Positions 50,680 to 59,139 of a stretch of 64,000 nt of DNA are shown here, in pieces. Numbering within the stretch: the first letter of the stretch is position 1; every line of letters begins with the position of its first letter. A program made the position numbers and the translations under genes. Below the pieces are notes generated by a model that saw only the letters and a list, made by a program, of their open reading frames with translations, was not told the DNA's origin and made no database searches. This DNA is from Arthrobacter sp. V1I7 (lineage in GTDB: Bacteria > Actinomycetota > Actinomycetes > Actinomycetales > Micrococcaceae), in NCBI RefSeq assembly GCF_030817015.1, contig NZ_JAUSYS010000001.1, positions 496,001 to 560,000 of the forward strand, written 5' to 3'.

Positions 50680-51909
50680 GTGAAAATCATTGCCGCGGAA
50701 GTCTTTGTGACCAGTCCCTCCCGTAACTTCGTGACGTTGCGGATCACGACCGAGGACGGGGTGACCGGGATCGGGGATGCGACCCTGAACGGGCGTGAGC
50801 TCGCGGTCGCGGCGTACCTGAAGGAGCACGTTGCGCAGCTGCTGATCGGGAAGGATCCGCACCGGATCGAGGACACCTGGCAGTTCCTGTACCGGTCCTC
50901 GTACTGGCGGCGGGGTCCGGTGACGATGGCCGCGATTGCCGCGGTGGACATGGCGCTGTGGGATATCAAGGGCAAGCTGGCGAACATGCCGGTCTACCAG
51001 CTCCTCGGCGGGGCGTCCCGGAACGGGCTGCGGGCGTACGGGCACGCCTCGGGGGCGGACCTGGAATCGTTGTTCGATTCGGTGCGGGAGCATCTGGAGC
51101 TGGGCTATAAGTCGATCCGGATCCAGACCGCGGTGCCGGGGATCAAGGCCGTGTACGGGGTCGCGGCGCAGGCGCAGGCCTCGGGGGAGCGGTATGACTA
51201 CGAGCCGGCCGGGCGGGGGGCGTTCCCGCTGGAGGAGGACTGGGATACCCGGGCGTACCTGCGGCACCTGCCCTCGGTGTTCGAGGCGGTCCGGAACGAG
51301 TTCGGCCCGGAGCTGCCGCTGCTGCACGACGGGCACCACCGGATGACTCCGATCCAGGCCGCGAAGCTGGGCAAGGCGCTGGAACCGTATGACCTGTTCT
51401 GGCTGGAGGACTGCACACCGGCGGAGAACCAGGAGGCGCTGCGCCTGGTCCGGCAGCACACCACCACGCCGCTGGCGATCGGGGAGATCTTCAATACCGT
51501 GTATGACTACCAGAGCATCATCAAGGAACAGCTGATCGATTATGTCCGCGCCGCGTCGACGCACTTCGGCGGGATCTCGCCGCTGAAGAAGGTGATGGAC
51601 TTCGCCGCGCAGTACCAGATCAAGTCCGGCTTCCACGGGCCAACGGACATCTCCCCGGTCGGGTTCGCCGCGCAGCTGCACGTGGGCCTGGCGATCCATA
51701 ACTACGGGATCCAGGAGTACATGCAGCATTCGGACGCCACGAACACCGTGTTCGAGCAGTCGATGACCTTCGTCGATGGCTACCTGCACCCCGGGGACAA
51801 GCCCGGCATCGGCGTCGAATTCAACGAGGAAGCCGCCGCGGCCTACCCCTACCAGCAGGCCTACCTGCCCTACAACCGCCTCGTCGACGGAACGGTCCAC
51901 GACTGGTAG
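50680..51909 (+). CDS. D-mannonate dehydratase-type enzyme (ManD/RspA family)
   Basis: The 409-residue enolase-superfamily protein has the ManD pattern: [18 protein letters not shown] at the N-terminus, Mg ligands in [10 protein letters not shown] (about 210), [12 protein letters not shown] (about 236) and LAIGEIFN (about 262), the catalytic segment [16 protein letters not shown] (about 312-327) and the C-terminal [11 protein letters not shown]. Members dehydrate D-mannonate and/or D-gluconate to 2-keto-3-deoxygluconate, which the encoded kinase and aldolase would process. Up to about 51770 the gene uses many GGG and GCG codons, unlike its GGC/GCC-rich neighbours, which suggests separate origin. 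The GTG start at 50680 has a weak ribosome-binding site. Confidence 0.87.
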   Translation: MKIIAAEVFVTSPSRNFVTLRITTEDGVTGIGDATLNGRELAVAAYLKEHVAQLLIGKDPHRIEDTWQFLYRSSYWRRGPVTMAAIAAVDMALWDIKGKLANMPVYQLLGGASRNGLRAYGHASGADLESLFDSVREHLELGYKSIRIQTAVPGIKAVYGVAAQAQASGERYDYEPAGRGAFPLEEDWDTRAYLRHLPSVFEAVRNEFGPELPLLHDGHHRMTPIQAAKLGKALEPYDLFWLEDCTPAENQEALRLVRQHTTTPLAIGEIFNTVYDYQSIIKEQLIDYVRAASTHFGGISPLKKVMDFAAQYQIKSGFHGPTDISPVGFAAQLHVGLAIHNYGIQEYMQHSDATNTVFEQSMTFVDGYLHPGDKPGIGVEFNEEAAAAYPYQQAYLPYNRLVDGTVHDW

Positions 51910-51944
51910 CGGTTCGTACCCATAAAGAGCGCCAGGCACAAAAA

Positions 51945-51985
51945 AGGTCCCGGGCGGCGAGTCTATGCTCAGCCGCCCGGGACCT
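51945..51985. terminator. Terminator at the end of the galactonate-type operon
   Basis: A perfect 14-bp stem (arm AGGTCCCGGGCGGC, 51945-51958 with 51972-51985) closes a 13-base loop and is preceded by a run of A, which makes a T-tract on the minus strand. It lies between convergent genes and probably stops transcription from both sides. Confidence 0.75.
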
Positions 51986-52016
51986 GGCTTGTTAGATCCG
52001 GGCCGTCCTTCGACGG

Positions 52017-52226
52017 TTAGTGAACCAGCTCGCGCGTCATGCCGAAGGGCACCTGGTCGGACAGTGCCGCGCTGTAGTGGCCGGGCTTGTGCCGCGTGAG
52101 CAGGATGCCTTGGGTTCCACTCTCCATCGCGAGCTCCTGCAGTCCCTGCACGGCATCGGTCAGCCGTTCGTCCAGGACCTGCCGGCTGTCGACTTGAATC
52201 TCGATGCGGTCGGTAATTGTGGTCAT
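52017..52226 (-). CDS. Small hypothetical protein
   Basis: The 69-residue protein (start MTTITDRIEIQVDSRQVLDE, end VPFGMTRELVH) has a regular amphipathic helix in the middle and a basic HKPGHYSAAL segment. The composition and third-position GC look like real coding sequence, and a hairpin terminator follows its stop codon on the expected side. No domain is recognised. The ribosome-binding site is weak (AAGAAAG). Confidence 0.6.
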   Translation of the reverse strand: MTTITDRIEIQVDSRQVLDERLTDAVQGLQELAMESGTQGILLTRHKPGHYSAALSDQVPFGMTRELVH

Positions 52227-52584
52227 TGCATTAACTTTCTTGGCGTACTGTTGCTCGGCCCCAATGATTGAAGCGACAATAACGTCCTCTTTGTCGGCCG
52301 GTCAAATCGCGTCGCCGGCCTGCTCCGGCGCAGGAACCGGCAGGCTGTACGGTCCCGGCTGTTGACCTGCAGTTCCATCCCGGGAACGGCTCCGATCGTG
52401 AGGGTGGTCACCCTCGATCGCTCCAGGCAGGGCGACAGGTGCTCGTGGCGCCTGGGCTGAACGCCGCGAAGTAGGCCAGGGTGTCAGTGGCCGGAATCAT
52501 TCCGGAACGGGCGGGCGCCGGCCCTGAACCCCGGTGGGCTGGATAGGAGCGGCCCGTTCCACTGTCGGGGTCTGCCGCCCCGGG
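52227..52584. other. Intergenic region without recognisable gene
   Basis: No convincing reading frame is seen between the small protein and the sigma-factor gene. The part next to the small gene is AT-richer and presumably holds its promoter, but I cannot point to clear -35 and -10 boxes. Confidence 0.5.
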
Positions 52585-53373
52585 TCAGGATGTTTTGGAG
52601 GAGCTTATCGTTTCCGATCCGGGTTCAGGGTCGAGGAGGGCCCGTTGGAGCTGGACGAGTATTTTGGCGAGCCGCCGGGAAACCTGCATCTGGGTCATGC
52701 CGAACCGCACGCCCAAGGCCGCCTGCGTCTCTTCGCAGGAATAACGGTGGTACAGCAGGTTCCGGTCCGCATCGGACAGTCCGCGCATGGCCTGGCCTAG
52801 TGCTATCAGTTCCTCAAGGCGGTCCGCTTCCGAATCCGGGGCAGGAAGACCTGCCAGGGATGGGCCGGTGCCGTCGGGGCCGGACGCGTCGATCGAATCA
52901 GGCCTCATGCTGGTGTGCGCCATTTGCGCTTCACGGACTTCTGCGGAGCCGGTGCCCAGCTCCTTCGCCAGTTCCTCATCCGTGGGCGCCCGCCCCAGGG
53001 CCTGGGCAAGAGCGGGTGCGGTATGCATAATGAGTGTGCGCAGATCCTGCACCGGCCGCGGAGGCCTGACAACCCAGCAGTGATCCCTGAGGTACTTTTT
53101 TAATTCGCCCCGGATCGTGGGGGCGGCATACGCCGGAAAACTTCCGCCCCGTTCCGCGTCGAACCCGTGGGCTGCTTTGATCAGGCCCAGGTATGCCACT
53201 TGTCTCAGATCCGCCTGGTCCCGGCCACGGGCATAGCGTCGGGCCAGGGACTCAGCCAGATCCAGGTGTGCCATCACCAGGTCCTCCCGCAAGGCCTCCC
53301 CGATTCGCCCGCCACCTCGGGGCGGATCATGCTTTGGGCGGCACTCAGGGCTCCGTCGGACAGGTTCCTGCAT
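52585..53373 (-). CDS. SigF/SigB-type RNA polymerase sigma factor
   Basis: The 262-residue protein is a sigma-70 family member of the SigB/SigF/SigG stress and sporulation group. Region 2 reads DQADLRQVAYLGLIKAAHGFD (starting near residue 52), followed by FPAYAAPTIRGELKKYLRDH and the WVVRPPRPVQDLR of region 2.4/3. Region 4 ends in FGMTQMQVSRRLAKILVQL. Such factors are usually controlled by an anti-sigma factor, but none is encoded nearby. The ATG at 53373 is preferred because GGAGGAAAGGA lies just upstream and would be inside a longer TTG-started form. Confidence 0.86.
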   Translation of the reverse strand: MQEPVRRSPECRPKHDPPRGGGRIGEALREDLVMAHLDLAESLARRYARGRDQADLRQVAYLGLIKAAHGFDAERGGSFPAYAAPTIRGELKKYLRDHCWVVRPPRPVQDLRTLIMHTAPALAQALGRAPTDEELAKELGTGSAEVREAQMAHTSMRPDSIDASGPDGTGPSLAGLPAPDSEADRLEELIALGQAMRGLSDADRNLLYHRYSCEETQAALGVRFGMTQMQVSRRLAKILVQLQRALLDPEPGSETISSSKTS

Positions 53374-54073
53374 GGCGGTCCTTTCCTCCAACGCTTAGCT
53401 CCTGCGGTAAGGCCTGGCCCCAGCCAAACATAGAGCTCCGCACTGTTGCAAGACTCCTCCAGGTCCGCCGCCTGCCCGTCATCGACGGACACAACGTCAT
53501 CGGAATGCCCAGTCAGGCCGACATTGCCCGGAATTATCTCGAAGACCGGGTCGGGGAAACTCGTCGAATTCATCTCTTACTGAGAATGGCGGAAGCCACC
53601 AAACCACTCCAACGGCAACGAGCAATCCTGACGTCAAGGACCTCGCCAACCACCAACCACGGTGAGATCCGCGAATGGGCCGAGCAAACGGCGGAAAGCC
53701 TGCCGGCGTCAAAGGCACCGCCGAAGGCAAGGACCCCGGGATGCCTCCAATCGATTTCCCCGGCTGCTCGGGCGAAGAAACCCTGGATGAGATCGGCTGG
53801 GAGGACTGCGCGGTAAAAGTTTCCGGAGCCGAGGCGCCGGCCGGAAGTTACTCGATGCGGTCGGTGAATGCAGCAACACTGGTGTGGTGATCGATCTGAT
53901 CCGGGTTTCACCCTGACCATAAGCGCCTGGCGTTCCCGAAAACCGCCGGCAAGCGCTTCGACTGGCTCGGGGATCTTCTACCTCATACGATGCCGGGCGT
54001 ATTGCGCGAGCACTTCCGGGTCGCGTTCACCGCAACCAGTGCCTCCAGAATCGCCCGGTAGAGGAGACGACTG
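53374..54073. other. Gene-poor region of about 700 bp
   Basis: Several open frames cross this stretch on both strands, but none shows a recognisable family, good codon bias and a ribosome-binding site together. One plus-strand frame at about 53901-54063 encodes KRLAFPKTAGKRFDWLGDLL and VLREHFRVAFTAT without a usable early start, which looks like a remnant of a lost gene. The region is slightly less GC-rich than its neighbours. Confidence 0.45.
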
Positions 54074-54403
54074 TCAGGTCACTGACGACTTTGGAGAGCT
54101 TGATGCCAATGCCCTCCAGAACTTCTCCAAGCGGTGGATCTCCCGGGTCCGCAGATAGCCCGGTCCCTTGTCCACTTTTGAAACCCGATCTGGTTCCCGT
54201 GACCCCCCTTCGACAGGGCTGGGTGGGCAAAGATCTGTAATCAAACCCATTCCGGCGCACTCACGGACGACGCGGATTCCCTCGACAGCCGACGCTTTGT
54301 CCCGGAACTGTCCGGATACCGCCACAACTGTCCCGTCGGGAGCCTTCAATCTAAACCCGAAGGACAAGTCCCCCTCATGAAAAAGCTCGAATATTCCGGC
54401 CAT
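54074..54403 (-). CDS. YegP/DUF1508-family protein with unusual C-terminus
   Basis: The first 60 residues of this 109-residue protein are a clear YegP (DUF1508) domain: FELFHEGDLSFGFRLKAPDG (about 5-24), TVVAVSGQF, KASAVEGIRVVRECAG and LITDLCP. Typical single-domain members end soon after this point. Here a further 48 basic residues follow without recognisable homology, possibly read-through of a decayed stop. The biochemical function of YegP domains is unknown. It stands alone in a gene-poor area. Confidence 0.65.
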   Translation of the reverse strand: MAGIFELFHEGDLSFGFRLKAPDGTVVAVSGQFRDKASAVEGIRVVRECAGMGLITDLCPPSPVEGGSREPDRVSKVDKGPGYLRTREIHRLEKFWRALASSSPKSSVT

Positions 54404-54758
54404 AGTTGCCCCCTCTGGACGCCCGGGGCGGAAGGACCTCGGGCTACGTCATCAAATCCGAAACGCAACGCTGCATTCCGGCTGGCCCTATCGGGACGGG
54501 GCGAACCCCATGTGACTCCAGCCACACCACCCTTTACGGTAGGGACGAAATCGCTTACTAGCGAGTAGGTGGCAGGCTGGGACCGCCATTCACGTCGCAC
54601 TTCCCCACAAATGCCTCGTGCGGCGCCCCGGCCGGTGGGAACCGTCGTTTTACAGCCGCGGAGGCGGGAGCCGTCCTGCGGCCCAGGACTACGATTGGCG
54701 GAAGCGCGGTAATCTTCAGCAAGGACGTCTACACCCTGCACGGAGGCGGAAGCGCAGC
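54404..54758. other. Intergenic region without recognisable gene
   Basis: No coding frame with good support is seen between the YegP-like gene and the PAP2 gene. The stretch should hold both divergent promoters; none matches consensus well enough to mark. Confidence 0.45.
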
Positions 54759-55541
54759 ATGGCTGGGAAACAAACCGGGGATTCCCCGGGCCGGTGGCGG
54801 GTCTTCCACAACAAATTCGTCGTGGAAGAACGCTTCATGAGTGAGGCTGCGCGGAAGAAGCTTTACCGGATTGCCGTCGTTCTGATGATCGTCGGGGCCG
54901 CGGTGTTTTCCGTCATTCTGGCCGGCGTTCTCGTGCGGGGCGGAGTCAGCGAGGTCGATGAGCCGGTGCGGTCCTGGCTTCTGACCCTGCGCTCTGAACC
55001 TCTGACGGCCGTCATGATCATCCTTGCGATCGTCTTCGGTCCGGTTGCCCTGCCGATCATCATCCTGGTGGTGACCGTTGCGTGGGGGCTGCTGGCCAAG
55101 CACGCCTGGCGCCCCCTGTTGCTCGCGGGGGCGATGCTGACAGGCGTGATCCTGGCGCAGGTTATCGGCCGGACGGTGGGCCGGCAGCGTCCTCCGGTGG
55201 ACCTGATGCTCTTCGGCGAAGATACCACCTTCGCTTTCCCCTCCGGACATGTCCTCGGGGCCTGCGACTTCCTGCTCGTGACGACGTACCTCATCTTCTC
55301 TCGGCGGCGCAATCCCAGGTCCGCCGTCGTCGGCTTCGCAGTGGCCGGGATCGGGATTTTCCTTGCCGCGGTCAGCCGCCTCTACCTGGGGTACCACTGG
55401 ACCTCGGACGCGCTGGCCTCGCTGGCCATCTCCTTCGTGGTGCTGGGGGCCGTGATTGCCCTGGACACTTGGCGGACCGCACGGATTCCCGGCGAACGCA
55501 TCACCGGAATCCTCTCGAAGGCCGACACCAGCCAGGACTAG
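54759..55541 (+). CDS. PAP2-superfamily membrane phosphatase
   Basis: The 260-residue protein has six predicted helices and the three phosphatase motifs of the PAP2 family: VIGRTVGRQRPP (motif 1, but without the lysine normally at its first position), FPSGHVLGA (motif 2) and SRLYLGYHWTSD (motif 3, with the nucleophilic histidine). It probably removes phosphate from a lipid phosphate such as undecaprenyl pyrophosphate or phosphatidate. The ATG at 54759 gives a 26-residue cytoplasmic lead (WRVFHNKFVVEERF); a start at 54837 is possible. Confidence 0.82.
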   Translation: MAGKQTGDSPGRWRVFHNKFVVEERFMSEAARKKLYRIAVVLMIVGAAVFSVILAGVLVRGGVSEVDEPVRSWLLTLRSEPLTAVMIILAIVFGPVALPIIILVVTVAWGLLAKHAWRPLLLAGAMLTGVILAQVIGRTVGRQRPPVDLMLFGEDTTFAFPSGHVLGACDFLLVTTYLIFSRRRNPRSAVVGFAVAGIGIFLAAVSRLYLGYHWTSDALASLAISFVVLGAVIALDTWRTARIPGERITGILSKADTSQD

Positions 55542-55582
55542 TCCGCCCTTGTCCGGACCGGCCGGCGATGCCACAGTGGTCC

Positions 55583-55891
55583 ATGGCCACTGAAGACGAT
55601 GTCCGCAGAGCCGCCCTTGCCCTGCCGGGAGTAGTGGAGCGGCCAAGCTGGGGCAGGCCCGCGTGGTTCGCGGCCACCCTGCTGGCGCGGATCTGGGACG
55701 ATGGGGTGCTGACGGTCAAGACGGAGGAGCGCGAGGCGCTCGCGGGGACGGATCCTGAAACCTACTTCTGGACGCCGCACCATGACCGCTCGCCACAGCT
55801 GGTCCTCGTCCGGTTGGACCGGATCGGCCCCGAGGAACTCGGTGAGCTCCTGGATGAGTCACACCGCCTCGCCGGTGGCCGGCGGCGGTAG
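55583..55891 (+). CDS. MmcQ/YjbR-family protein
   Basis: The 102-residue protein has the MmcQ/YjbR pattern: MATEDDVRRAALALPGVVE, RPSWGRPAWFAA, then LTVKTEEREAL and FWTPHHDRSPQLVLVRLD. The fold is a double-wing, CyaY-like motif often described as DNA-binding, but no function is established. The start at 55583 is selected for its match to the conserved N-terminus; an ATG at 55568 is possible. It is 41 bp downstream of the PAP2 gene. Confidence 0.82.
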   Translation: MATEDDVRRAALALPGVVERPSWGRPAWFAATLLARIWDDGVLTVKTEEREALAGTDPETYFWTPHHDRSPQLVLVRLDRIGPEELGELLDESHRLAGGRRR

Positions 55892-55911
55892 CGGCTGCCC
55901 CGGGTGCCGGA

Positions 55912-56247
55912 TCAGGTGGCGGCGCCCGCCTCCTTGTCCATGGTCCCGGGGTCAGGGCGGGCCCTCGCCCGGGCCCGTTTCAGTTCTGCCCGCAGCCGTG
56001 CGTTGGCGGCCTCCAGTGCCAGCACCTTTGCCACCCCGGCGAGATTGAGCCCTTCGTCGAGCAGGCCGCTGATCCGCCGGAGGACGGCGAGGTCCGCCTC
56101 GCTGTACTGCCGCGTCCCGCCCGCGGTCCGGTCCGGGGTCAGGAGTCCCCGGCGCTCGTACAGCCGGATGTTCTGCTGCCCCGTACCGACGAGTTGGGCC
56201 ACCACAGAGATCGCATACAGTCCCATCTGCGGTCCGCGTTCGTCCAT
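55912..56247 (-). CDS. MerR-family regulator, HspR-like
   Basis: The 111-residue protein has a MerR-type helix-turn-helix ([20 protein letters not shown], about 10-29, then [20 protein letters not shown]) and a coiled-coil segment at the C-terminus. The sequence is closest to the HspR heat-shock repressor branch, which binds with DnaK. It is divergent from an Hsp20 gene, whose promoter carries an inverted repeat in the spacer. It probably represses both. The ATG at 56247 follows AAGGAGGA. Confidence 0.82.
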   Translation of the reverse strand: MDERGPQMGLYAISVVAQLVGTGQQNIRLYERRGLLTPDRTAGGTRQYSEADLAVLRRISGLLDEGLNLAGVAKVLALEAANARLRAELKRARARARPDPGTMDKEAGAAT

Positions 56248-56280
56248 GGTCCTCCTTCGTCCGGTTAAAAAAATTTCCTG

Positions 56281-56309
56281 TTGCATCAGTCTTGCACCAG
56301 TGCTATAAA
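56281..56309 (+). promoter_or_regulatory. Promoter of the Hsp20 gene with spacer palindrome
   Basis: TTGCAT (56281-56286) and TATAAA (56304-56309) are spaced by 17 bp. The spacer holds GCAC-CA-GTGC (56294-56303). The classic HAIR sequence of HspR (CTTGAGT-N7-ACTCAAG) is not present, so a different site, or this short palindrome, must be used if the adjacent regulator acts here. Confidence 0.6.
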
Positions 56310-56387
56310 AAATCTATATCCATCGCCATAGAAGCTGATGGTGTGGATGCAGGAAAATATCTGGATTCTAGTCAGAAGGAGTGGATT

Positions 56388-56816
56388 ATGATGTTGATGC
56401 GCACGGACCCGTTCCGGGAACTGGACCGGCTGACCCAGCAGGTCTTCGGAACGGTGGCACGGCCCGCTGCCATGCCGATGGACGCCTGGCAGGAGGGCGA
56501 CGAGTTCGTCGTCGCATTCGATCTTCCAGGCGTCAACGTTGACACGGTTGATCTTGATATTGAGCGCAACGTCCTGACGGTCCGGGCTGAGCGGCGTGAC
56601 CCGACACAGCCCAACGTTGAGCTGATTGCCTCGGAGCGGCCGCGCGGCGTCTTCAGTCGCCAGCTGATCCTGGGCGATACCCTGGACACCGAGAAGGTCA
56701 AGGCCACATACGCCGAAGGCGTCCTGACGCTCCGCATCCCGGTGCTGGAGCAGGCAAGGCCGCGCAAGATCGAGATCGCCCGCACGGAGGACAAGCTGCA
56801 GGAGATCGGGAGTTAA
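56388..56816 (+). CDS. Small heat-shock protein, Hsp20/alpha-crystallin family
   Basis: The 142-residue protein has an N-terminal [15 protein letters not shown] segment, the alpha-crystallin domain (about 38-125) with [20 protein letters not shown] and the closing [11 protein letters not shown], and a short tail with an IxI-like motif (KIEI). It binds unfolding proteins as an ATP-independent chaperone. The ATG at 56388 is six bases after AAGGAG. An HspR-like MerR gene is divergent. Confidence 0.92.
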   Translation: MMLMRTDPFRELDRLTQQVFGTVARPAAMPMDAWQEGDEFVVAFDLPGVNVDTVDLDIERNVLTVRAERRDPTQPNVELIASERPRGVFSRQLILGDTLDTEKVKATYAEGVLTLRIPVLEQARPRKIEIARTEDKLQEIGS

Positions 56817-57032
56817 CGCATAGTAGCGGCCGGACCGGCAATCCTTGGCGCCGGCCCGGCCGCCTTCGTACCGCCTCAGCCGCCCCTGCCGGAGAATGTC
56901 CTTAACTCGTGGTGCCCCCATAAACGCCGACCCGCGAGGTTACTACGCGGCCGTGCACCTGACGCCGGCAACGGGTTCCGTGGCCAGGGCGCAGCCAGCC
57001 AGCAAGAACAGCACGAGAGAAGGAGGACTGCC

Positions 57033-57422
57033 ATGAGCGCATGGCGCCGCTACGATTCGCATCTGATGCCGGTCTTCCACGAACGGTTCGAGGAACGGTG
57101 GGGGCAAGGCACAGCACCGTTTCTTGACCCAGAGGCGCATGAGGCCCCACTTCCAAGAGCCCAGTGGATCAACATCGAGACGGGCGCCGCGCTTGCGGTG
57201 GTCCCCATCTGGACCGCCGACGATAGTCAACATCGCTCCTTCGGCGTGTTCTTCCTCCCGCCGGCCGGCGATATCTGGGTCCTGCGCCCGGGCTACACCG
57301 GATATCTGGAACCGTCGGCAGACGAGGCCCAGCATCTCCTCTCCCTCAGGAACGATGCCTTCAAGAAGGCAGTGGACCATGCCAAGGAATTCCTCTACGG
57401 TCCGGAAGGCTCCATGCATTAG
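57033..57422 (+). CDS. Hypothetical protein
   Basis: The 129-residue protein starts MSAWRRYDSHLMPVFHERFE and has a compact mixed alpha/beta pattern (VVPIWTADDSQHRSFGVFFL; GYLEPSADEAQHLLSLRNDA) with no signal peptide. No family is recognised. AGAAGGAGG precedes the ATG, so it is probably expressed. It lies alone between the Hsp20 and GH1 genes. Confidence 0.65.
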   Translation: MSAWRRYDSHLMPVFHERFEERWGQGTAPFLDPEAHEAPLPRAQWINIETGAALAVVPIWTADDSQHRSFGVFFLPPAGDIWVLRPGYTGYLEPSADEAQHLLSLRNDAFKKAVDHAKEFLYGPEGSMH

Positions 57423-57524
57423 CCTGCGGTAGGGACGCCGCACCGAGCGTGTACCGTGGCACGCGCCGGCGGGTCGGCCTAAGATCAAGCGACCACTTAC
57501 GCGACTACCGGGGAGACTCCGCCG

Positions 57525-59069
57525 ATGAAAGCCTCCGCCAAAGAGCTGGCAGCCCTGCTGCCGCCCGGCTTCACCCTGGGGGTGGCGACTGCCGCTTTCC
57601 AGATCGAGGGCGCGCTGGACGAGGACGGACGCGGGCCCTCGGGCTGGGACGTTTTCGCGGCTAAGCCGGGATCGATCGTTGACGACCACAGCCCCGCGGT
57701 CGCATGCGACCACTACCACCGGATGCCCGAGGACGTGGCCCTGCTGAAGGAACTGGGGGTCGATTCCTACCGCTTCTCCCTCTCCTGGTCCCGCATCCAG
57801 CCCGGGGGCAGCGGCCCGGTGAACCCCGCCGGACTGGATTTCTACGACCGCCTGATCGACCTGCTGCTGGCCAGCGGGATCTCGCCGATGGCCACCCTGT
57901 ATCACTGGGACACGCCATTGGAACTGGACCAGGCAGGCGGCTGGATGAACCGTGACACGGCCTACCGGCTGGGTGAGTTCGCGGCGATCGCCGCCGCCGC
58001 CTACGGCGACCGGGTGGCGCGTTGGGTCACCGTCAACGAACCCGCCACCGTGAGCACCAACGGCTACATGCTGGGCCTGCACGCGCCCGGCGAAACGCTC
58101 ATGCTGAAGGCGCTGCCAAGCGTCCACCACCAGCTGCTGGGCCACGGACTGTCGGTTCAGGCGCTCCGGGCCGCCAATGTTCCGGGCGAAATCGGCATCA
58201 CCAACGTGTATTCACCGATGGTCCCGGCCTCGATCAACCCGCTCGACAAGGTCAGCGCGGGCCTGATGGACGTGGCCCAGAACCGGATCTATGCGGACCC
58301 CGTCCTGCTGGGAAAGTATCCGGACCTGATCCGGGCCGCCACGTTCTTCTCTTCCTTCAACCCGTCCAGCGAGGACATGGCACTGATCTCCCAGCCGCTG
58401 GACTACTACGGGCTGAATTACTATATGCCCACCCGTGTAGCCTCCGGCCCCGGGGAAGGTGCCGTGCCCGAGGGCATGGCCGCGGCGATGGGCGATGACC
58501 TGAGCGGCACCGCCGCCGGCGCTCCGTTCCACATTGCCACGTTCCCGGACACCGAAACCACTGCGTACGGGTGGCCGATCAAACCGGAGTACCTGTCCGT
58601 GGCGCTCGCGGAAATGAGCGAGCGCTACCCCGACCTGCCTCCGGTCTACATCACGGAGGGCGGTGGGAGCTTTGAGGACCTCGAGATCCGGGACACGAAG
58701 GGCCGGCTCATCATCCCGGATGAACGGCGCGTACGCTTCCTGGCGGACCACATCGCCACTGCCATCGAAGCTTCCTCACCGGGCGGGGCGGCCGAGAAAA
58801 TCGACCTGCGCGGCTACTACGTCTGGTCCCTGTTGGACAACTTCGAATGGTCCGGCGGTTACAAGCAGCAGTTCGGCTTGCTGCACGTGGACCGCGAGAC
58901 CCAAGTCCGCACGCCCAAGGCCTCGTTCTACTGGCTCCAGGAGGTGCTCGCGGCCCGGCACAAGGACGCGGTCCCGGAGGCACCCGCCGGAGCGGCGCTC
59001 GCCGATCTGCCCCACGCCGGGGAGCCGGCGGGTTCGCCCGACACCGAACGGCCCCAGCCGGTTAGCTGA
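57525..59069 (+). CDS. Glycoside hydrolase family 1 beta-glucosidase
   Basis: The 514-residue enzyme has the GH1 barrel: FTLGVATAAFQIEGALDEDG (about 15-34), DHYHRMPEDVALLKELGVDS (about 64-83), the acid/base in WVTVNEPATVSTNGY (about 166-180) and the nucleophile in VYITEGGGSFED (TEG in place of the usual TEN). It probably releases glucose or galactose from beta-linked disaccharides. No signal peptide is visible, so it acts inside the cell on imported substrates. A Pro/Gly-rich tail of about 35 residues follows the domain. No transporter gene is adjacent. Confidence 0.9.
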   Translation: MKASAKELAALLPPGFTLGVATAAFQIEGALDEDGRGPSGWDVFAAKPGSIVDDHSPAVACDHYHRMPEDVALLKELGVDSYRFSLSWSRIQPGGSGPVNPAGLDFYDRLIDLLLASGISPMATLYHWDTPLELDQAGGWMNRDTAYRLGEFAAIAAAAYGDRVARWVTVNEPATVSTNGYMLGLHAPGETLMLKALPSVHHQLLGHGLSVQALRAANVPGEIGITNVYSPMVPASINPLDKVSAGLMDVAQNRIYADPVLLGKYPDLIRAATFFSSFNPSSEDMALISQPLDYYGLNYYMPTRVASGPGEGAVPEGMAAAMGDDLSGTAAGAPFHIATFPDTETTAYGWPIKPEYLSVALAEMSERYPDLPPVYITEGGGSFEDLEIRDTKGRLIIPDERRVRFLADHIATAIEASSPGGAAEKIDLRGYYVWSLLDNFEWSGGYKQQFGLLHVDRETQVRTPKASFYWLQEVLAARHKDAVPEAPAGAALADLPHAGEPAGSPDTERPQPVS

Positions 59070-59139
59070 CGTCGCTCCGGCGTCGAACGCCCCCAGCCCG
59101 AACGGCCCCAGCCGGCGGGCGGAAGACGTGCGGGCGGGG

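Noticed and set aside
52223..52411. Minus-strand 62-codon frame upstream of the small protein
   Set aside because: Its start overlaps the end of nothing conserved, the C-terminus runs into the next gene's start region, and composition is not coding-like.
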